Below, piece by piece: positions 14,409 through 23,402 of a DNA stretch of 36,191 nucleotides. Made by a program: the position numbers and the translations under genes. The stretch's first letter is position 1; each line of letters begins with the position of its first letter. Location: assembly GCA_002455655.1 (NCBI GenBank), contig DKLF01000137.1, positions 1 through 36,191 of the forward strand, in the 5' to 3' direction. Below the pieces are notes generated by a model. The model did not search any database, was not told where the DNA came from, and saw only the letters and a program-made list of their open reading frames with translations. This stretch comes from Oscillibacter sp. UBA6647 (GTDB lineage: Bacteria > Bacillota > Clostridia > Oscillospirales > Oscillospiraceae).

Positions 14409-15278
14409 TCAGGGTTTGCACTGTCCGCAGGGGGTATAGCCCTCCCCCATCAAATCTTCCCGGCTGCCGATATAGTCCCGGCGGTTGCTCTCGCTCATGG
14501 AGAGAACGCCGGAGCAGTCCGGGCGGTGAAATTTCATAGACTTTGTGTTGAGCACATAGCTCTCCTCTTCCGAAGTATCGGAGGAAGACAAGGGCTCCTC
14601 GCCCGCCAGATAGCTGTTCCCCGTGGCATAGTCAATGGTAACGCCGGGCTGGGCGTTGTAGACGTACACGTTAAATTGCACGCCCTTGCCGCCATCCTCC
14701 ACAGATTCGGCCTCCATCTGAACGCCCCTTGCCACAAGCTCGGTTCCCTCGAAAACAGGCGTAACCCGGTAGAGCACATGGTTCCCCGTTTCGCGCACAT
14801 AGTCGGCCACTTCGTTTTCAAAGGGCAGCATCCCTTCCACGTTCATGTACCGGGTTCCGGTGATCAGATTTTCCTCGTTGGCATTTTCCCCTGTAAGCTG
14901 ATAGCCCAGCAGGTGGCAGCGGTTATAGAGGTATTTTCCGTCCACAAGGTCGTATTTCACCGTGTGCCAGCCGGAGGGCTTCACCTGCCCAATTTCACCC
15001 CGGGGTTCTGTGGGCATAGTGTCCGGGCTTACAGAGGCATAGGCCGGGCCGCACCGGCCCAGAAGGTCCAAGGGGCTGTATTCCTCAAAAGAGGTTTCTT
15101 CGTAATCTGTATCTGGGAAAGCCGGCAGGTTGTCGTTCAGCAGAACGTAGGGCTGGTCGGAAAACTCCGGCACATCCGAAAGTGTAAAGGAAAGAGGCCG
15201 CGCCGCCGGAGCACAGCCGGAAAAGAGAACTGTAACCACGAGAAAAATTGGAAGAAAAATACTCTGTGCCTTTTTCAT
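14409..15278 (-). CDS. EndA-type DNA/RNA non-specific endonuclease, probable lipoprotein
   Basis: 289 residues from the ATG at 15278 (AAAGGAG site). An N-terminal signal (MKKAQSIFLPIFLVVTVLFSGC) ends in a lipobox-like FSGC. The beta-beta-alpha-metal nuclease core is visible as LYNRCHLLGYQLTGENANEENLITGTRYMN: the general-base His is in NRCH (DRGH in EndA/NucA), and the Asn of NLITG is the metal ligand. The last about 50 residues (NTKSMKFHRPDCSGVL...GYTPCGQCKP) form a small Cys/His metal-binding module found in similar secreted nucleases. It probably degrades extracellular nucleic acid or assists DNA uptake; which one is unknown. It follows the SPFH/TPM operon behind a terminator. Confidence 0.87.
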   Translation of the reverse strand: MKKAQSIFLPIFLVVTVLFSGCAPAARPLSFTLSDVPEFSDQPYVLLNDNLPAFPDTDYEETSFEEYSPLDLLGRCGPAYASVSPDTMPTEPRGEIGQVKPSGWHTVKYDLVDGKYLYNRCHLLGYQLTGENANEENLITGTRYMNVEGMLPFENEVADYVRETGNHVLYRVTPVFEGTELVARGVQMEAESVEDGGKGVQFNVYVYNAQPGVTIDYATGNSYLAGEEPLSSSDTSEEESYVLNTKSMKFHRPDCSGVLSMSESNRRDYIGSREDLMGEGYTPCGQCKP

Positions 15279-15326
15279 GAACGCTCCTTTATTCGGTACT
15301 ATTAAAACTCGGTATAATATAGATGG

Positions 15327-15366
15327 AAAAACAGGCGACGGAAGAACACTGTTTCTTCCGTCGCCG
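15327..15366 (-). terminator. Terminator after the TPM gene
   Basis: A perfect 13-bp stem (15334-15346 with 15353-15365), 6-nt loop and T-run on the minus strand (A-run at 15327-15331). It separates the SPFH-zinc ribbon-TPM operon from the nuclease gene. Confidence 0.88.
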
Positions 15367-15464
15367 TAAGCGGCACTGCCGCGGGTGAATAACCTCTTTC
15401 CGGACGCGGGCGGCGACAACCATCTCCACCCAGCCGGGATACAACGGGCGCCCACGCCACCCGG

Positions 15465-16340
15465 TCAGAATTTTCCGCTTCTGCCGGAGAAGCCGCCCGA
15501 ACGCATAGAAGTCCCCCCAGCGTGTCCGCCCCCGGAGGTATGATTTTCAATTCTGCGGCGCGTCTCGGTCCGGTAGAGGAAGGTATCCTGCTGACCAGTG
15601 AGATGAAAACCGTCTGAGGGAATGTAGCGGTCGGCAGTTCGGGCGGACACAGCGGTATTCATCTGCCGTTTCCAGTACAGGCAAATTCCGCCCGCCAGCA
15701 GCAGCGGCACCAAAATTACCGCGCCCAGCCTGATGGCAAATTCCTCATCATCATACTTGGGCCGGGCATTTGTGGCGTATGAGCTGCCCGTTTCATAGCG
15801 GCCCTCCGTTTCATCGTATCCCGGGGCGTTTTCCACGTCGAAGGGCTTCCCGTCCCGCGCCAGACCCAGATACTCCCCCGCCGTATCCAGATAGGTGGAA
15901 AAGCCCTCGTAATACGCATCCTCTCCCAAAAGAGGAAGCACATTCTCGTCCAGCAGCACGTCCTTTCCGTAGTCGGTAAAGGCGGTGTTTCCATAGCCGT
16001 AAGCAATCAGGGCATAGTCCCGCTCCGCCATGCTCAAAAGAAGCAGCAGCCCGCTCTTCTCCTCGCCGTAGCCCAAGTCATACTCCGTGTAAACAGCCGT
16101 GGCAAGGTCGTAGGCATCGCTGCCGCCCATGTCCTCCATGTCTTCCAGTATGACAATGTACACTGCGCATTGGTACTGCTTGGCAAGCTCCTCTGCCCGG
16201 TCGTTCAGCTCCCCGCGCTCCGTCTCCGTTAAAAGGCCCGCCGCGTCCGTCACCGCGTCCAGCTCCGCCGCCATGGCGGGCAGGGGCAGCGCGAATGTCA
16301 GGGCAAGCACCAAAAGCAGAAAGAGTCCTGTCTTTTTCAT
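15465..16340 (-). CDS. TPM domain protein (YdjH/YgcG-like)
   Basis: 291 residues. A signal peptide with cleavage near AMA-A (residue 24) precedes a TPM domain (about 25-165: LDAVTDAAGLLTETERGELNDRAEELAKQY, then YDLGYGEEKSGLLLLLSMAERDYALIAYG). A linker and one membrane helix follow (about 206-222, LGAVILVPLLLAGGICLYW), then a basic Gly/Ser/His-rich tail ending GGFSGRSGKF. TPM domains occur in membrane-protein quality control and phosphatase-like proteins; in this architecture the domain faces outside and the tail inside. It lies 13 nt after the zinc-ribbon gene and is equivalent in place to Bacillus YdjH. Confidence 0.88.
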   Translation of the reverse strand: MKKTGLFLLLVLALTFALPLPAMAAELDAVTDAAGLLTETERGELNDRAEELAKQYQCAVYIVILEDMEDMGGSDAYDLATAVYTEYDLGYGEEKSGLLLLLSMAERDYALIAYGYGNTAFTDYGKDVLLDENVLPLLGEDAYYEGFSTYLDTAGEYLGLARDGKPFDVENAPGYDETEGRYETGSSYATNARPKYDDEEFAIRLGAVILVPLLLAGGICLYWKRQMNTAVSARTADRYIPSDGFHLTGQQDTFLYRTETRRRIENHTSGGGHAGGTSMRSGGFSGRSGKF

Positions 16341-16353
16341 ATTCCCGCCCCCC

Positions 16354-17430
16354 TCACAGCAAAATCAGGCCCAGCAGACCCATCAGCGGCAAAGAAATCC
16401 CGAAAAACCAAAGCCAGAATTTCGCCCAATCCATGGGCAGGTCGCCCACCAGCTTTCCCGTCTGGCCGTTCATGGCAAAGAGGAAATCCTTCCCCTCCCA
16501 TCGGGTTGCCAGCATCCACACCGGCAGCAGGGCATACTTTGCATTACAATTTTGTAGCCGGACGGTTCCGCTCTCCTGCCGCAATGTGGCATAGCCCCGG
16601 GCCGTGGCGGAAAGGGCGTCTTCCGTGCTGGCCTTGATGCGGGAATAGGCCCGATCCTTGCACTCCGCGGAGTCCTGATCGTACTTATCCGCCAGAAAGC
16701 CGGGCAGATACGCGGTGGAAAACTCCTTCAACTCCCCGTAGTCGAAGGGTTCGATGGCGTCCATATGCGCGTCGGGCATTTTGGATGAGCCGTCCACAGG
16801 CACCTTTTGGAAATCCACGGTGCCCTCCCGCACCACCCGGAAGTGATCGGTCACAGTGACTTCCTCGTTTCCCCTTCTAAACACCTGAACTCTGGTTCCC
16901 CGGAAGTTCAGATTCCCGTCCGACTTGCCGTCAAACAACCAGAAGGGGACATAAACGCCCTTAATTTCCTGAATGTGGTTCCCGGAGGCAAAGGACTTGG
17001 GCAAAAAGCGCTTGCCCTTGTAATACCGCTCCAACGCCGACACGGCGGCGCTTTTGTCAAGGCGGAAGGGAATCACGCAGTCCGGCCTGAGGTGGCCCGA
17101 AAACTGGGCGGCAATTACCGAAGGGTTGCCGCAATAGGGGCAGGACGTAGCCGCCGTGGTATCGTCGCAGATCAGCTCCGCCCCGCAGGAGGGGCAGGAA
17201 TAGGCCCGCAGATGGGCGGCCTCCTCCTCGCTCCACTCGCCGCCGCCCATAGAGGCTTCCTGCTCCGGCTGCGCGGCAGCCGCCTGCTCCTTGTCCGCAT
17301 AAAGCTGCTCAATGACCTTTACGTCAAAGGACAAGCCGCAGTATTCGCACTCCAGCTTTCCCGACGCGGTCCCAAAGTGTAAAGGGCCGGTACAGGCCGG
17401 GCACTGGTAATTGGTAATATTGGTGGCCAT
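16354..17430 (-). CDS. Double zinc-ribbon membrane-anchored protein (YdjG-like)
   Basis: 358 residues from the second ATG at 17430, nine nt after GGAGG; an ATG at 17436 is only 3 nt from that site. Two N-terminal zinc ribbons: CPAC...CEYC (about residues 10-31) and CPSC...CPYC (about 78-101). A central alpha/beta region (IPFRLDKSAAVSALERYYKGKRFLP, KGVYVPFWLFDG) is characteristic of the family often called TFIIB-type zinc ribbon-containing or mis-annotated as PriA. The C-terminus has one hydrophobic segment (LWFFGISLPLMGLLGLILL). It fits YdjG of B. subtilis, which works with YdjH and YdjI at the membrane. It lies 21 nt after the SPFH gene. Confidence 0.85.
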   Translation of the reverse strand: MATNITNYQCPACTGPLHFGTASGKLECEYCGLSFDVKVIEQLYADKEQAAAAQPEQEASMGGGEWSEEEAAHLRAYSCPSCGAELICDDTTAATSCPYCGNPSVIAAQFSGHLRPDCVIPFRLDKSAAVSALERYYKGKRFLPKSFASGNHIQEIKGVYVPFWLFDGKSDGNLNFRGTRVQVFRRGNEEVTVTDHFRVVREGTVDFQKVPVDGSSKMPDAHMDAIEPFDYGELKEFSTAYLPGFLADKYDQDSAECKDRAYSRIKASTEDALSATARGYATLRQESGTVRLQNCNAKYALLPVWMLATRWEGKDFLFAMNGQTGKLVGDLPMDWAKFWLWFFGISLPLMGLLGLILL

Positions 17431-17451
17431 AGGCATTCGCCTCCGTCTGTT

Positions 17452-18756
17452 TTACTGAAGGTCCCCGTCGTCAAAGGGATCGCCGCACTCGGGGCAGAAT
17501 TTGGGCGGGCGGGCCTTGTCGGCAGGCTCCCAGCCGCACTTGTCGCACTTGTACTGAGGAACGCCCGCAGGCTTTGCTTTGCCGCACTCCGCGCAGAATT
17601 TGCCCTTGTTCACCGCGCCGCAGGCACAGGTCCAGCCGTCCTGCGCGGGCTTCGGCCTGCCGCATTCGGGGCAGAATTTTCCGGTGGCCTTCGCGCCGCA
17701 CTGGCAGGTCCAGCCGCCGCTGGGCGCGGCCTGTCCCGGCGCGGATTCCTGTGCCATGCGGTAAAGCTCCTGCGCGTTCAAGCCGCCTGCGGCCCCCGCC
17801 ATATTCATTCCCATAAACGCCATGGAAGCCCCGGTACTCGTGTTTGCCGCAGCACTCTGCATGGCCGCCGCCTGTGCCCCCGTCAGATGGGCCGCCGCCA
17901 TGGTGGGGTCGCGGAAGACCGCGTTCCGTTGCAGCTCCTTCATCATCTGTTCGTCTTCTTCGCTTGCCTTTACGCTGGAAACGCCAAAGGAGACGATTTC
18001 AAGGCCCCGCAGCTTCCGCCACTTTTCACTGAGCACCTCGTTAAGGGCCTGCGCCAGCTCCATGGTGTGGCCGGGCAGAGCGGAATAGCGGATGCCCATT
18101 TCGCTGATTCTTGCAAAAGCGGGCTGGAGGGCGGTCATCAGCTCGCTTTTGAGCTGTCCGTCAATGCTCTCCCGGGGATAGCTGCTCTCCACATTGCCGC
18201 AGACGTTGGTGTAGAACAGCAGCGGGTCGCAGATGCGGTAGCTGTACTCGCCAAAGCAGCGGATGGCGATATCCATATCCAGCCCAATGTTCCGGTCCAC
18301 CACTCGGAAGGGAACCGGGCTGGGCGTGCCGTATTTGTTGCCCGGCAGCTCCTTGGTGTTGAAATAGTAAACCCGCTGGTCCTTGGGCGGCTCACCGCCA
18401 AAGGTAAACCGCCTGCCGATGCTCTCAAAGGTGCGGTGGACACTCTCCTCCAGCTCGCCGGAAAAAATGGAGGACTCGGTGGATGCGTCATAAATAAATT
18501 CGCCGGGGTCGGCGCATACCTCCGCCACCTTCCCTTGGTCCACGATCATCATGCACTGCCCGTCTGCCACGGCGACGACGGAGCCGCTGGTGATGATATT
18601 CTCACTTCCCTTGGTGTTGGACGAGCGGCGGGACGTGCGTTTTTGTCCCTTCACCGCCAGCACATCCGCAGGCAAAGCCTCACAGTAGAAATATTCCTTC
18701 CACTGGTCCGCCAGCGCCCCCTCGACGGCGCCCTTCGCAGCTTTGATCAGTCCCAT
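17452..18756 (-). CDS. SPFH domain protein with three C-terminal zinc ribbons (YdjI-like)
   Basis: 434 residues. The N-terminal about 290 residues are an SPFH/virion-core-like domain (MGLIKAAKGAVEGALADQWKEYFY, then QCMMIVDQGKVAEVC, and a helical VSSVKASEEDEQMMKELQRNAVF). An Ala/Met-rich linker (about 295-345) follows. Then come three zinc ribbons (CQCG...CPEC, CACG...CAEC, CDKC...CPEC), where B. subtilis YdjI has fewer. SPFH proteins assemble on membranes as scaffolds. A GGAGG site precedes the ATG. It heads the three-gene operon; the PspA partner found first in ydjFGHI is missing here. The promoter is not clear: a TATAAA at about 18774-18779 is too close to the start to be convincing. Confidence 0.87.
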   Translation of the reverse strand: MGLIKAAKGAVEGALADQWKEYFYCEALPADVLAVKGQKRTSRRSSNTKGSENIITSGSVVAVADGQCMMIVDQGKVAEVCADPGEFIYDASTESSIFSGELEESVHRTFESIGRRFTFGGEPPKDQRVYYFNTKELPGNKYGTPSPVPFRVVDRNIGLDMDIAIRCFGEYSYRICDPLLFYTNVCGNVESSYPRESIDGQLKSELMTALQPAFARISEMGIRYSALPGHTMELAQALNEVLSEKWRKLRGLEIVSFGVSSVKASEEDEQMMKELQRNAVFRDPTMAAAHLTGAQAAAMQSAAANTSTGASMAFMGMNMAGAAGGLNAQELYRMAQESAPGQAAPSGGWTCQCGAKATGKFCPECGRPKPAQDGWTCACGAVNKGKFCAECGKAKPAGVPQYKCDKCGWEPADKARPPKFCPECGDPFDDGDLQ

Positions 18757-18848
18757 GCAGGTTTCCTCCTTTTATTTATAAGCGGAGCCGCGCGGCCCGC
18801 AATGCTTCACAGCAGCGTTTTTTTCACATGCTGCACGCTCAAAACGGC

Positions 18849-18882
18849 AAAATGCCCGGCTGCTTTTGGAAACAGCCGGGCA
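18849..18882 (-). terminator. Terminator of the glycogen operon
   Basis: 10-bp stem (18853-18862 with 18873-18882), 10-nt loop and TTTT on the minus strand (A-run 18849-18852), about 125 nt beyond the glgP stop. Confidence 0.87.
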
Positions 18883-19008
18883 AGGTTTGTGTTTGGTTCG
18901 GGGGCGTTTCCCTTTTGTAACAAAGCTTTATTATTATATCCGTTTTGTCCTCATTTGTAAAGCCGGGACAAAATGGATGTGAGGTCCGCTCCTTTTCCCG
19001 ACAAAAGC

Positions 19009-21444
19009 TTACCGCACCTTGCGATGGGGTACGTGCCAAATTCGGTCGGCGTACTCCGCCACCGCTCGGTCCGCCGCGAACACGCCGCTGCGGGCAATGT
19101 TCCACAGGCTTATGGCATTCCATTTCTGCGGGTCGGCATAAGTGGCCGCCATGCGCTTTTCCGCGTCGCAGTAGGCGGAAAAATCCGCCAGCAGCAGATA
19201 TTCGTCCGCAGGCGCACCATGGTCGCCGAACAGCAGCCGCCGATACAAATCCTCGTAGCTCACCCCGTCCCGAAAGCCGGTTTTCAGCGCATCCAATACG
19301 CGGTGCAGCACCGGGTCCCGGGCATACAGCCGCTGAGGAAGATACCCCTCGCGGCTTAAAGCCGCCGCCTCGTTTGACCGGAGCCCAAAGAGGAACATGT
19401 TCTCATCCCCCAAAACGTCGTGCATCTCCACGTTGGCGCCGTCCAGCGTCCCCACGGTCAGGGCCCCGTTCATCATGAACTTCATGTTTCCGGTGCCGCT
19501 GGCTTCCTTCCCGGCGGTGGAAATCTGCTGGGAAACCTCACTGGCGGGCATCAGCCGCTCCGCAAGGGACACCCGGTAATTCTCCAGAAACACCACCTGA
19601 AGCTTGCCGCGGCAGATAGGGTCGTGGTCAATCTGGTCCGCCAGAGAGTTAATCAGGTGAATAATTCGCTTTGCCACGGCGTACCCCGGCGCGGCCTTCG
19701 CCCCGAAGAGGAAGGTCCGGGGCCGGTCGATGGCGTTCGGGTCGTCCTGCAGCCGCTGGTAAAGGGCGATGATGTGCAGGACGTTTAAAAGCTGGCGCTT
19801 GTACTCGTGCAGCCGCTTTACCTGCACGTCAAAAATCGCATCCGGGTTCAGCAGCACGCCCTGCTGTTGTTTCGCATAGGCGGCAAACTCCTCCTTGTTC
19901 CTGCGCTTGATGTCCGCAAGGCGGCGCAGCACTTCCCGGTTGTCGGCGTATGCGTCCAGCCGTCCAAGGGCTTGAGGGTCCATGAGATATGCCTCGCCCC
20001 CCGCGAGATCGCACACCAGTCCGTGAAGTCCGGGGTTGATTTCCGCCAGCCACCGTCGATGGTCCACGCCGTTTGTGACGTTGGTGAATTTCTCCGGCTC
20101 CATGGCGCAGGCGTTTTGAAACACGTCGCTTTTCAGAATTTCCGAGTGGAGGGCGCTGACGCCGTTGACCTGCATCCCCCCGGCGATGCACAGGTTCGCC
20201 ATGCGGACCACCCCGTCCCAGACCACGGCGGTGTCCCGCACCTTTTCCTCGTCCCGGAAAAACGCGCGGCATTTCTCCTCCCACCGGCGGGCAATTTCCG
20301 CCGTAATCTGCCAAACGCGGGGCAGCAGCCGCTCAAACAGCGCCTGAGGCCACTTTTCCAGCGCCTCCGCCAGCACCGTGTGGTTGGTGTAGGCCACAGA
20401 CCGGGTCGTAATCTCCCACGCCTGATCCCAACCCATGCCCGCGTCGTCAATCAAAATACGCATCAGCTCTGGAATCACCAGTGCCGGGTGAGTGTCGTTG
20501 ATTTGAAGCACGTTTTTCTCGTGGAAGTTGGCCATGGTGCCAAATTCCGCCATGTGCTCCTCCGCGATGCTCTGCACCGTGGCGGAGACGAAGAAATACT
20601 GCTGCTTGAGCCGCAGGGATTTTCCCTCCTCATGGTTGTCGTCGGGATAGAGGACCTTGGCAATCACCTCCGCCATGGCCTCGTCCTCCGTGGCCTTGAG
20701 ATACTCGCCCTTGGAGTAAAGGCTCATATCCACGGGCTTGGGGGATTTTGCGTCCCACAATCGCAGCTTGTTGGTGTGGCCGGTGTCATACCCGGCAATC
20801 TCCATATCGCAGGGGACGGCCAGCACGGTGGTCCCCCCCTCCTGCACGATGTGGAGATGCCCGTCGTTCCAAAACTCCCGCAGCGTGCCGCCAAAGCGGA
20901 CCTGCCGGGCCTCCTCGGGCTTTGGCAGCAGCCACGCGGAGCCGATGCCCTTCCACGCGTCGGGCAGCTCCACCTGCTGGCCCTCCACGATCTTCTGCTT
21001 GAATATCCCCAGCTCATAGCAGATGGAATACCCCGTGGCGGGAATTTCCAGCGTACTCATAGAGTCCAGATAGCATGCGGCCAGACGGCCCAGACCGCCG
21101 TTGCCAAGGCCTGCGTCCGGCTCCAGTTCGAACACATCTCCCGCCTGAAAGCCCAGATGCTCCAGCGCTTCCTTCAACTGAGGCAGTACCCCCAGATTAT
21201 ACGCGTTTTTTTGAAGGCTCCGCCCCATCAGAAATTCCAGAGACAGATAGTGGACCTTCTTCTTTTCCTTTTGGCGGGTTTCCCTCCGGGTTTCCACGCC
21301 CCGCAGGGCCATGGCGTCCCGCAGCACAAGCGCGCAGGCGCGGAGCATCTCTGTCTCCCCAGCCTCCTCGGCGGTTTTCCCAAAGTTGATCATCAGCTTG
21401 CGGGTCAGCGCGTCTTCCAGTTCCCTTGTTGTAAATGCCGTCAT
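19009..21444 (-). CDS. glgP: Glycogen phosphorylase
   Basis: 811 residues, the usual length. It releases glucose-1-phosphate from glycogen chain ends by phosphorolysis using pyridoxal phosphate. The PLP-lysine motif is visible as EASGTGNMKFMMNGALTVGTLDGANVEM (about residues 585-612). The N-terminal KKKVHYLSLEFLMGRSLQKN and DAGLGNGGLGRLAACYLDSM signatures of GT35 are present. The start ATG overlaps the glgA stop by 4 nt (ATGA), so it is translationally coupled. It is last in the operon and is followed by a terminator. No phosphoserine-type regulatory extension is seen. Confidence 0.97.
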   Translation of the reverse strand: MTAFTTRELEDALTRKLMINFGKTAEEAGETEMLRACALVLRDAMALRGVETRRETRQKEKKKVHYLSLEFLMGRSLQKNAYNLGVLPQLKEALEHLGFQAGDVFELEPDAGLGNGGLGRLAACYLDSMSTLEIPATGYSICYELGIFKQKIVEGQQVELPDAWKGIGSAWLLPKPEEARQVRFGGTLREFWNDGHLHIVQEGGTTVLAVPCDMEIAGYDTGHTNKLRLWDAKSPKPVDMSLYSKGEYLKATEDEAMAEVIAKVLYPDDNHEEGKSLRLKQQYFFVSATVQSIAEEHMAEFGTMANFHEKNVLQINDTHPALVIPELMRILIDDAGMGWDQAWEITTRSVAYTNHTVLAEALEKWPQALFERLLPRVWQITAEIARRWEEKCRAFFRDEEKVRDTAVVWDGVVRMANLCIAGGMQVNGVSALHSEILKSDVFQNACAMEPEKFTNVTNGVDHRRWLAEINPGLHGLVCDLAGGEAYLMDPQALGRLDAYADNREVLRRLADIKRRNKEEFAAYAKQQQGVLLNPDAIFDVQVKRLHEYKRQLLNVLHIIALYQRLQDDPNAIDRPRTFLFGAKAAPGYAVAKRIIHLINSLADQIDHDPICRGKLQVVFLENYRVSLAERLMPASEVSQQISTAGKEASGTGNMKFMMNGALTVGTLDGANVEMHDVLGDENMFLFGLRSNEAAALSREGYLPQRLYARDPVLHRVLDALKTGFRDGVSYEDLYRRLLFGDHGAPADEYLLLADFSAYCDAEKRMAATYADPQKWNAISLWNIARSGVFAADRAVAEYADRIWHVPHRKVR

Positions 21445-23342
21445 TCGTCTGCCTTATCCGCGGACAGTTCTTTCTCGTCCGCGCTTCCTTTCCTCTTGGC
21501 TGTCTTTCTTCCGGCTTGCTTCGCTTGTTCCGGCGCCTTTGTGACGGACCTTTCGGTCTTCTCCGGCTCCGCCGCCTTCTCCGCAAGCGCCGCCGCTTCC
21601 GGCTTTGCCGGGAGCTTCCTTTGGGGCGGCCTTCCCGGAAGCTTTTCCTGCTCCGGCTTTCCCATCAGCCGGGCTTGGACAAGCTTCGCCGCTTGCGCTG
21701 TCTTTTCCGGTTGGGAAGATTCCTCCACTCGGGCAAGCTTCTCCTGTAAAGCAGGCTCCGCCGGTTGGGCGGATTCCGTCTGCTGGACAAGCTCCGCCGG
21801 TTGAACCGCCGTTTCCGGTTGCGCGGATTCCTCCTGCGCCGCAGGCTTTCCAAGTACTTTCTCCCCGGCGGGACTCTCCCGTTCTGTGCCCACTGGCTTG
21901 ACCCGGGGCTTTCCGGTGATCCCGCTGTAAATCCGCAGGTATTCCCCCGCGCTGCGCCGCCAACTAAAGTCCCCCTCCATGCAGCGTTGCCGCAGGCGGT
22001 GGAAATGGTCCGGATAGTCCCAGTAAAGGCCGACGGCCTGCCGGATGACAAAAAGCATATCTCCGGAGTTGTACGCCGCAAAGGTAAACCCGTTGCCCGC
22101 GTCCCGCCACGCCTCGTAGGGGTGGACGGTGTCCTTCAATCCGCCGGTTTCCCGGACGATAGGCACCGTTCCGTACCGCATGGCAATCATCTGGCTCAGA
22201 CCGCAGGGCTCGCTGCGGGAGGGCATCAAAAACAAATCCGCCCCCGCGTAAATATTCATGGCAAGCGCCTCGTCATAGCCAAGATGCGCCGCCATCCGCC
22301 CCGGGTACTGTCCCTGCGCCCAGGAGAAAAACTCCTCGAACTTCTCCTCTCCCTGTCCCAGCACCACCATCTGCACGGGAAGCTCCATGATGTCGTGGAA
22401 CACCTCCCGGATGAGGTCCAGCCCCTTGTGGGCCACAAGGCGGCTCACCACCGCGAGAACCGGCGTGTCCGGCTCCTCCCGCAGGCCCATCAGCTTTTGC
22501 AGCTCCGCCTTGTCGGCGGCCTTGCCGGACAAATCGGAGACGGCGAAGTTTTTTGCAATCAGCGGGTCGGCCGCAGGGTCGTAGCGCTTCATGTCGATGC
22601 CGTTTAGCACACCGGAGAGCTTATAGGCGCACCGGCGCATCACGCTCTCCATCCCGTGGGCAAAATAGGCGTATTTCAGTTCTTCGGCATAGGAAGGGGA
22701 CACGGCGGTCACTGCGTCGGCGCAGAGGATGGCCCCCTTCAAAAGATTCACGTCCCCATCCATCATGATGGTGCCGTCGTTCACCCAGCCGGGGTCCAGC
22801 CCAAACAAATCCCCCGTGACCTCCGACCCAAACCGTCCTTGATACTCGATGTTGTGGATGGTCATGACGGTGCGCACGGCGCGATACCGCTCTTCCCGCA
22901 CGCCGTCGTCCTTCAGATAAATGGGGATGAGGGCGCTCTGCCAATCGTTGCAGTGAATCACGTCGGGCCAGAAGGCCATGTGGGGCAGCATCCGCACCAC
23001 CGCCCGGGAGAAAAAGCCAAACCGCTCTCCGTCGTCCACATAGCCGTACAAATTCGCGCGGTTAAAATACTGCTCGTTGTCCAAGAAATAATAGGTCACT
23101 TTGTCCCGCACAAGGCGAAACAGGCCGCAATAGCTCCGCCGCCACGCCAGATTTACATAGTCGTAGCAAAGGTACTCCAGTTGAGGGCCAAACTGATCCC
23201 GGATGCGCCGGTACAGCGGCAGCACCACAGCCATCTGAGCGCCCTCCGCCGCGATGGCGGCAGGCAGAGAGCCGGACACGTCAGCCAGCCCTCCGGTTTT
23301 GCAGAAGGGTACGGCCTCGCTGGTGGCATACAAAATTTTCAT
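21441..23342 (-). CDS. glgA: Glycogen synthase with a long low-complexity C-terminal tail
   Basis: 633 residues; bacterial GlgA is normally about 475-480. Residues 1-485 are the complete GT5 enzyme: the ADP-glucose loop KTGGLADVSGSLP at the N-terminus, HNIEYQGRFG, and the catalytic Glu region PSRSEPCGLSQMIAMRYGTVPIV. It adds glucose from ADP-glucose to the non-reducing end of glycogen. Residues about 486-633 (about 148) are a low-complexity tail of Ala, Glu, Gln, Pro and Lys with irregular EESAQPE-like repeats, turning strongly Lys-rich at the end. The tail is predicted disordered by eye and is not part of the fold. The gene starts 60 nt after glgD (AAAGGGG site) and overlaps glgP by 4 nt. 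Confidence 0.96.
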   Translation of the reverse strand: MKILYATSEAVPFCKTGGLADVSGSLPAAIAAEGAQMAVVLPLYRRIRDQFGPQLEYLCYDYVNLAWRRSYCGLFRLVRDKVTYYFLDNEQYFNRANLYGYVDDGERFGFFSRAVVRMLPHMAFWPDVIHCNDWQSALIPIYLKDDGVREERYRAVRTVMTIHNIEYQGRFGSEVTGDLFGLDPGWVNDGTIMMDGDVNLLKGAILCADAVTAVSPSYAEELKYAYFAHGMESVMRRCAYKLSGVLNGIDMKRYDPAADPLIAKNFAVSDLSGKAADKAELQKLMGLREEPDTPVLAVVSRLVAHKGLDLIREVFHDIMELPVQMVVLGQGEEKFEEFFSWAQGQYPGRMAAHLGYDEALAMNIYAGADLFLMPSRSEPCGLSQMIAMRYGTVPIVRETGGLKDTVHPYEAWRDAGNGFTFAAYNSGDMLFVIRQAVGLYWDYPDHFHRLRQRCMEGDFSWRRSAGEYLRIYSGITGKPRVKPVGTERESPAGEKVLGKPAAQEESAQPETAVQPAELVQQTESAQPAEPALQEKLARVEESSQPEKTAQAAKLVQARLMGKPEQEKLPGRPPQRKLPAKPEAAALAEKAAEPEKTERSVTKAPEQAKQAGRKTAKRKGSADEKELSADKADE

Positions 23343-23402
23343 GGCGGTTTCCCCTTTCTAACTCATGACCACGCTTCCAAGCCGCCCGCAAGCGGGCAGA
23401 CT

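Noticed and set aside
19807..21804. A 665-codon plus-strand open frame opposite glgP and glgA.
   Set aside because: It is antisense to two well-identified enzymes and shows no recognisable domain, ribosome site or promoter.
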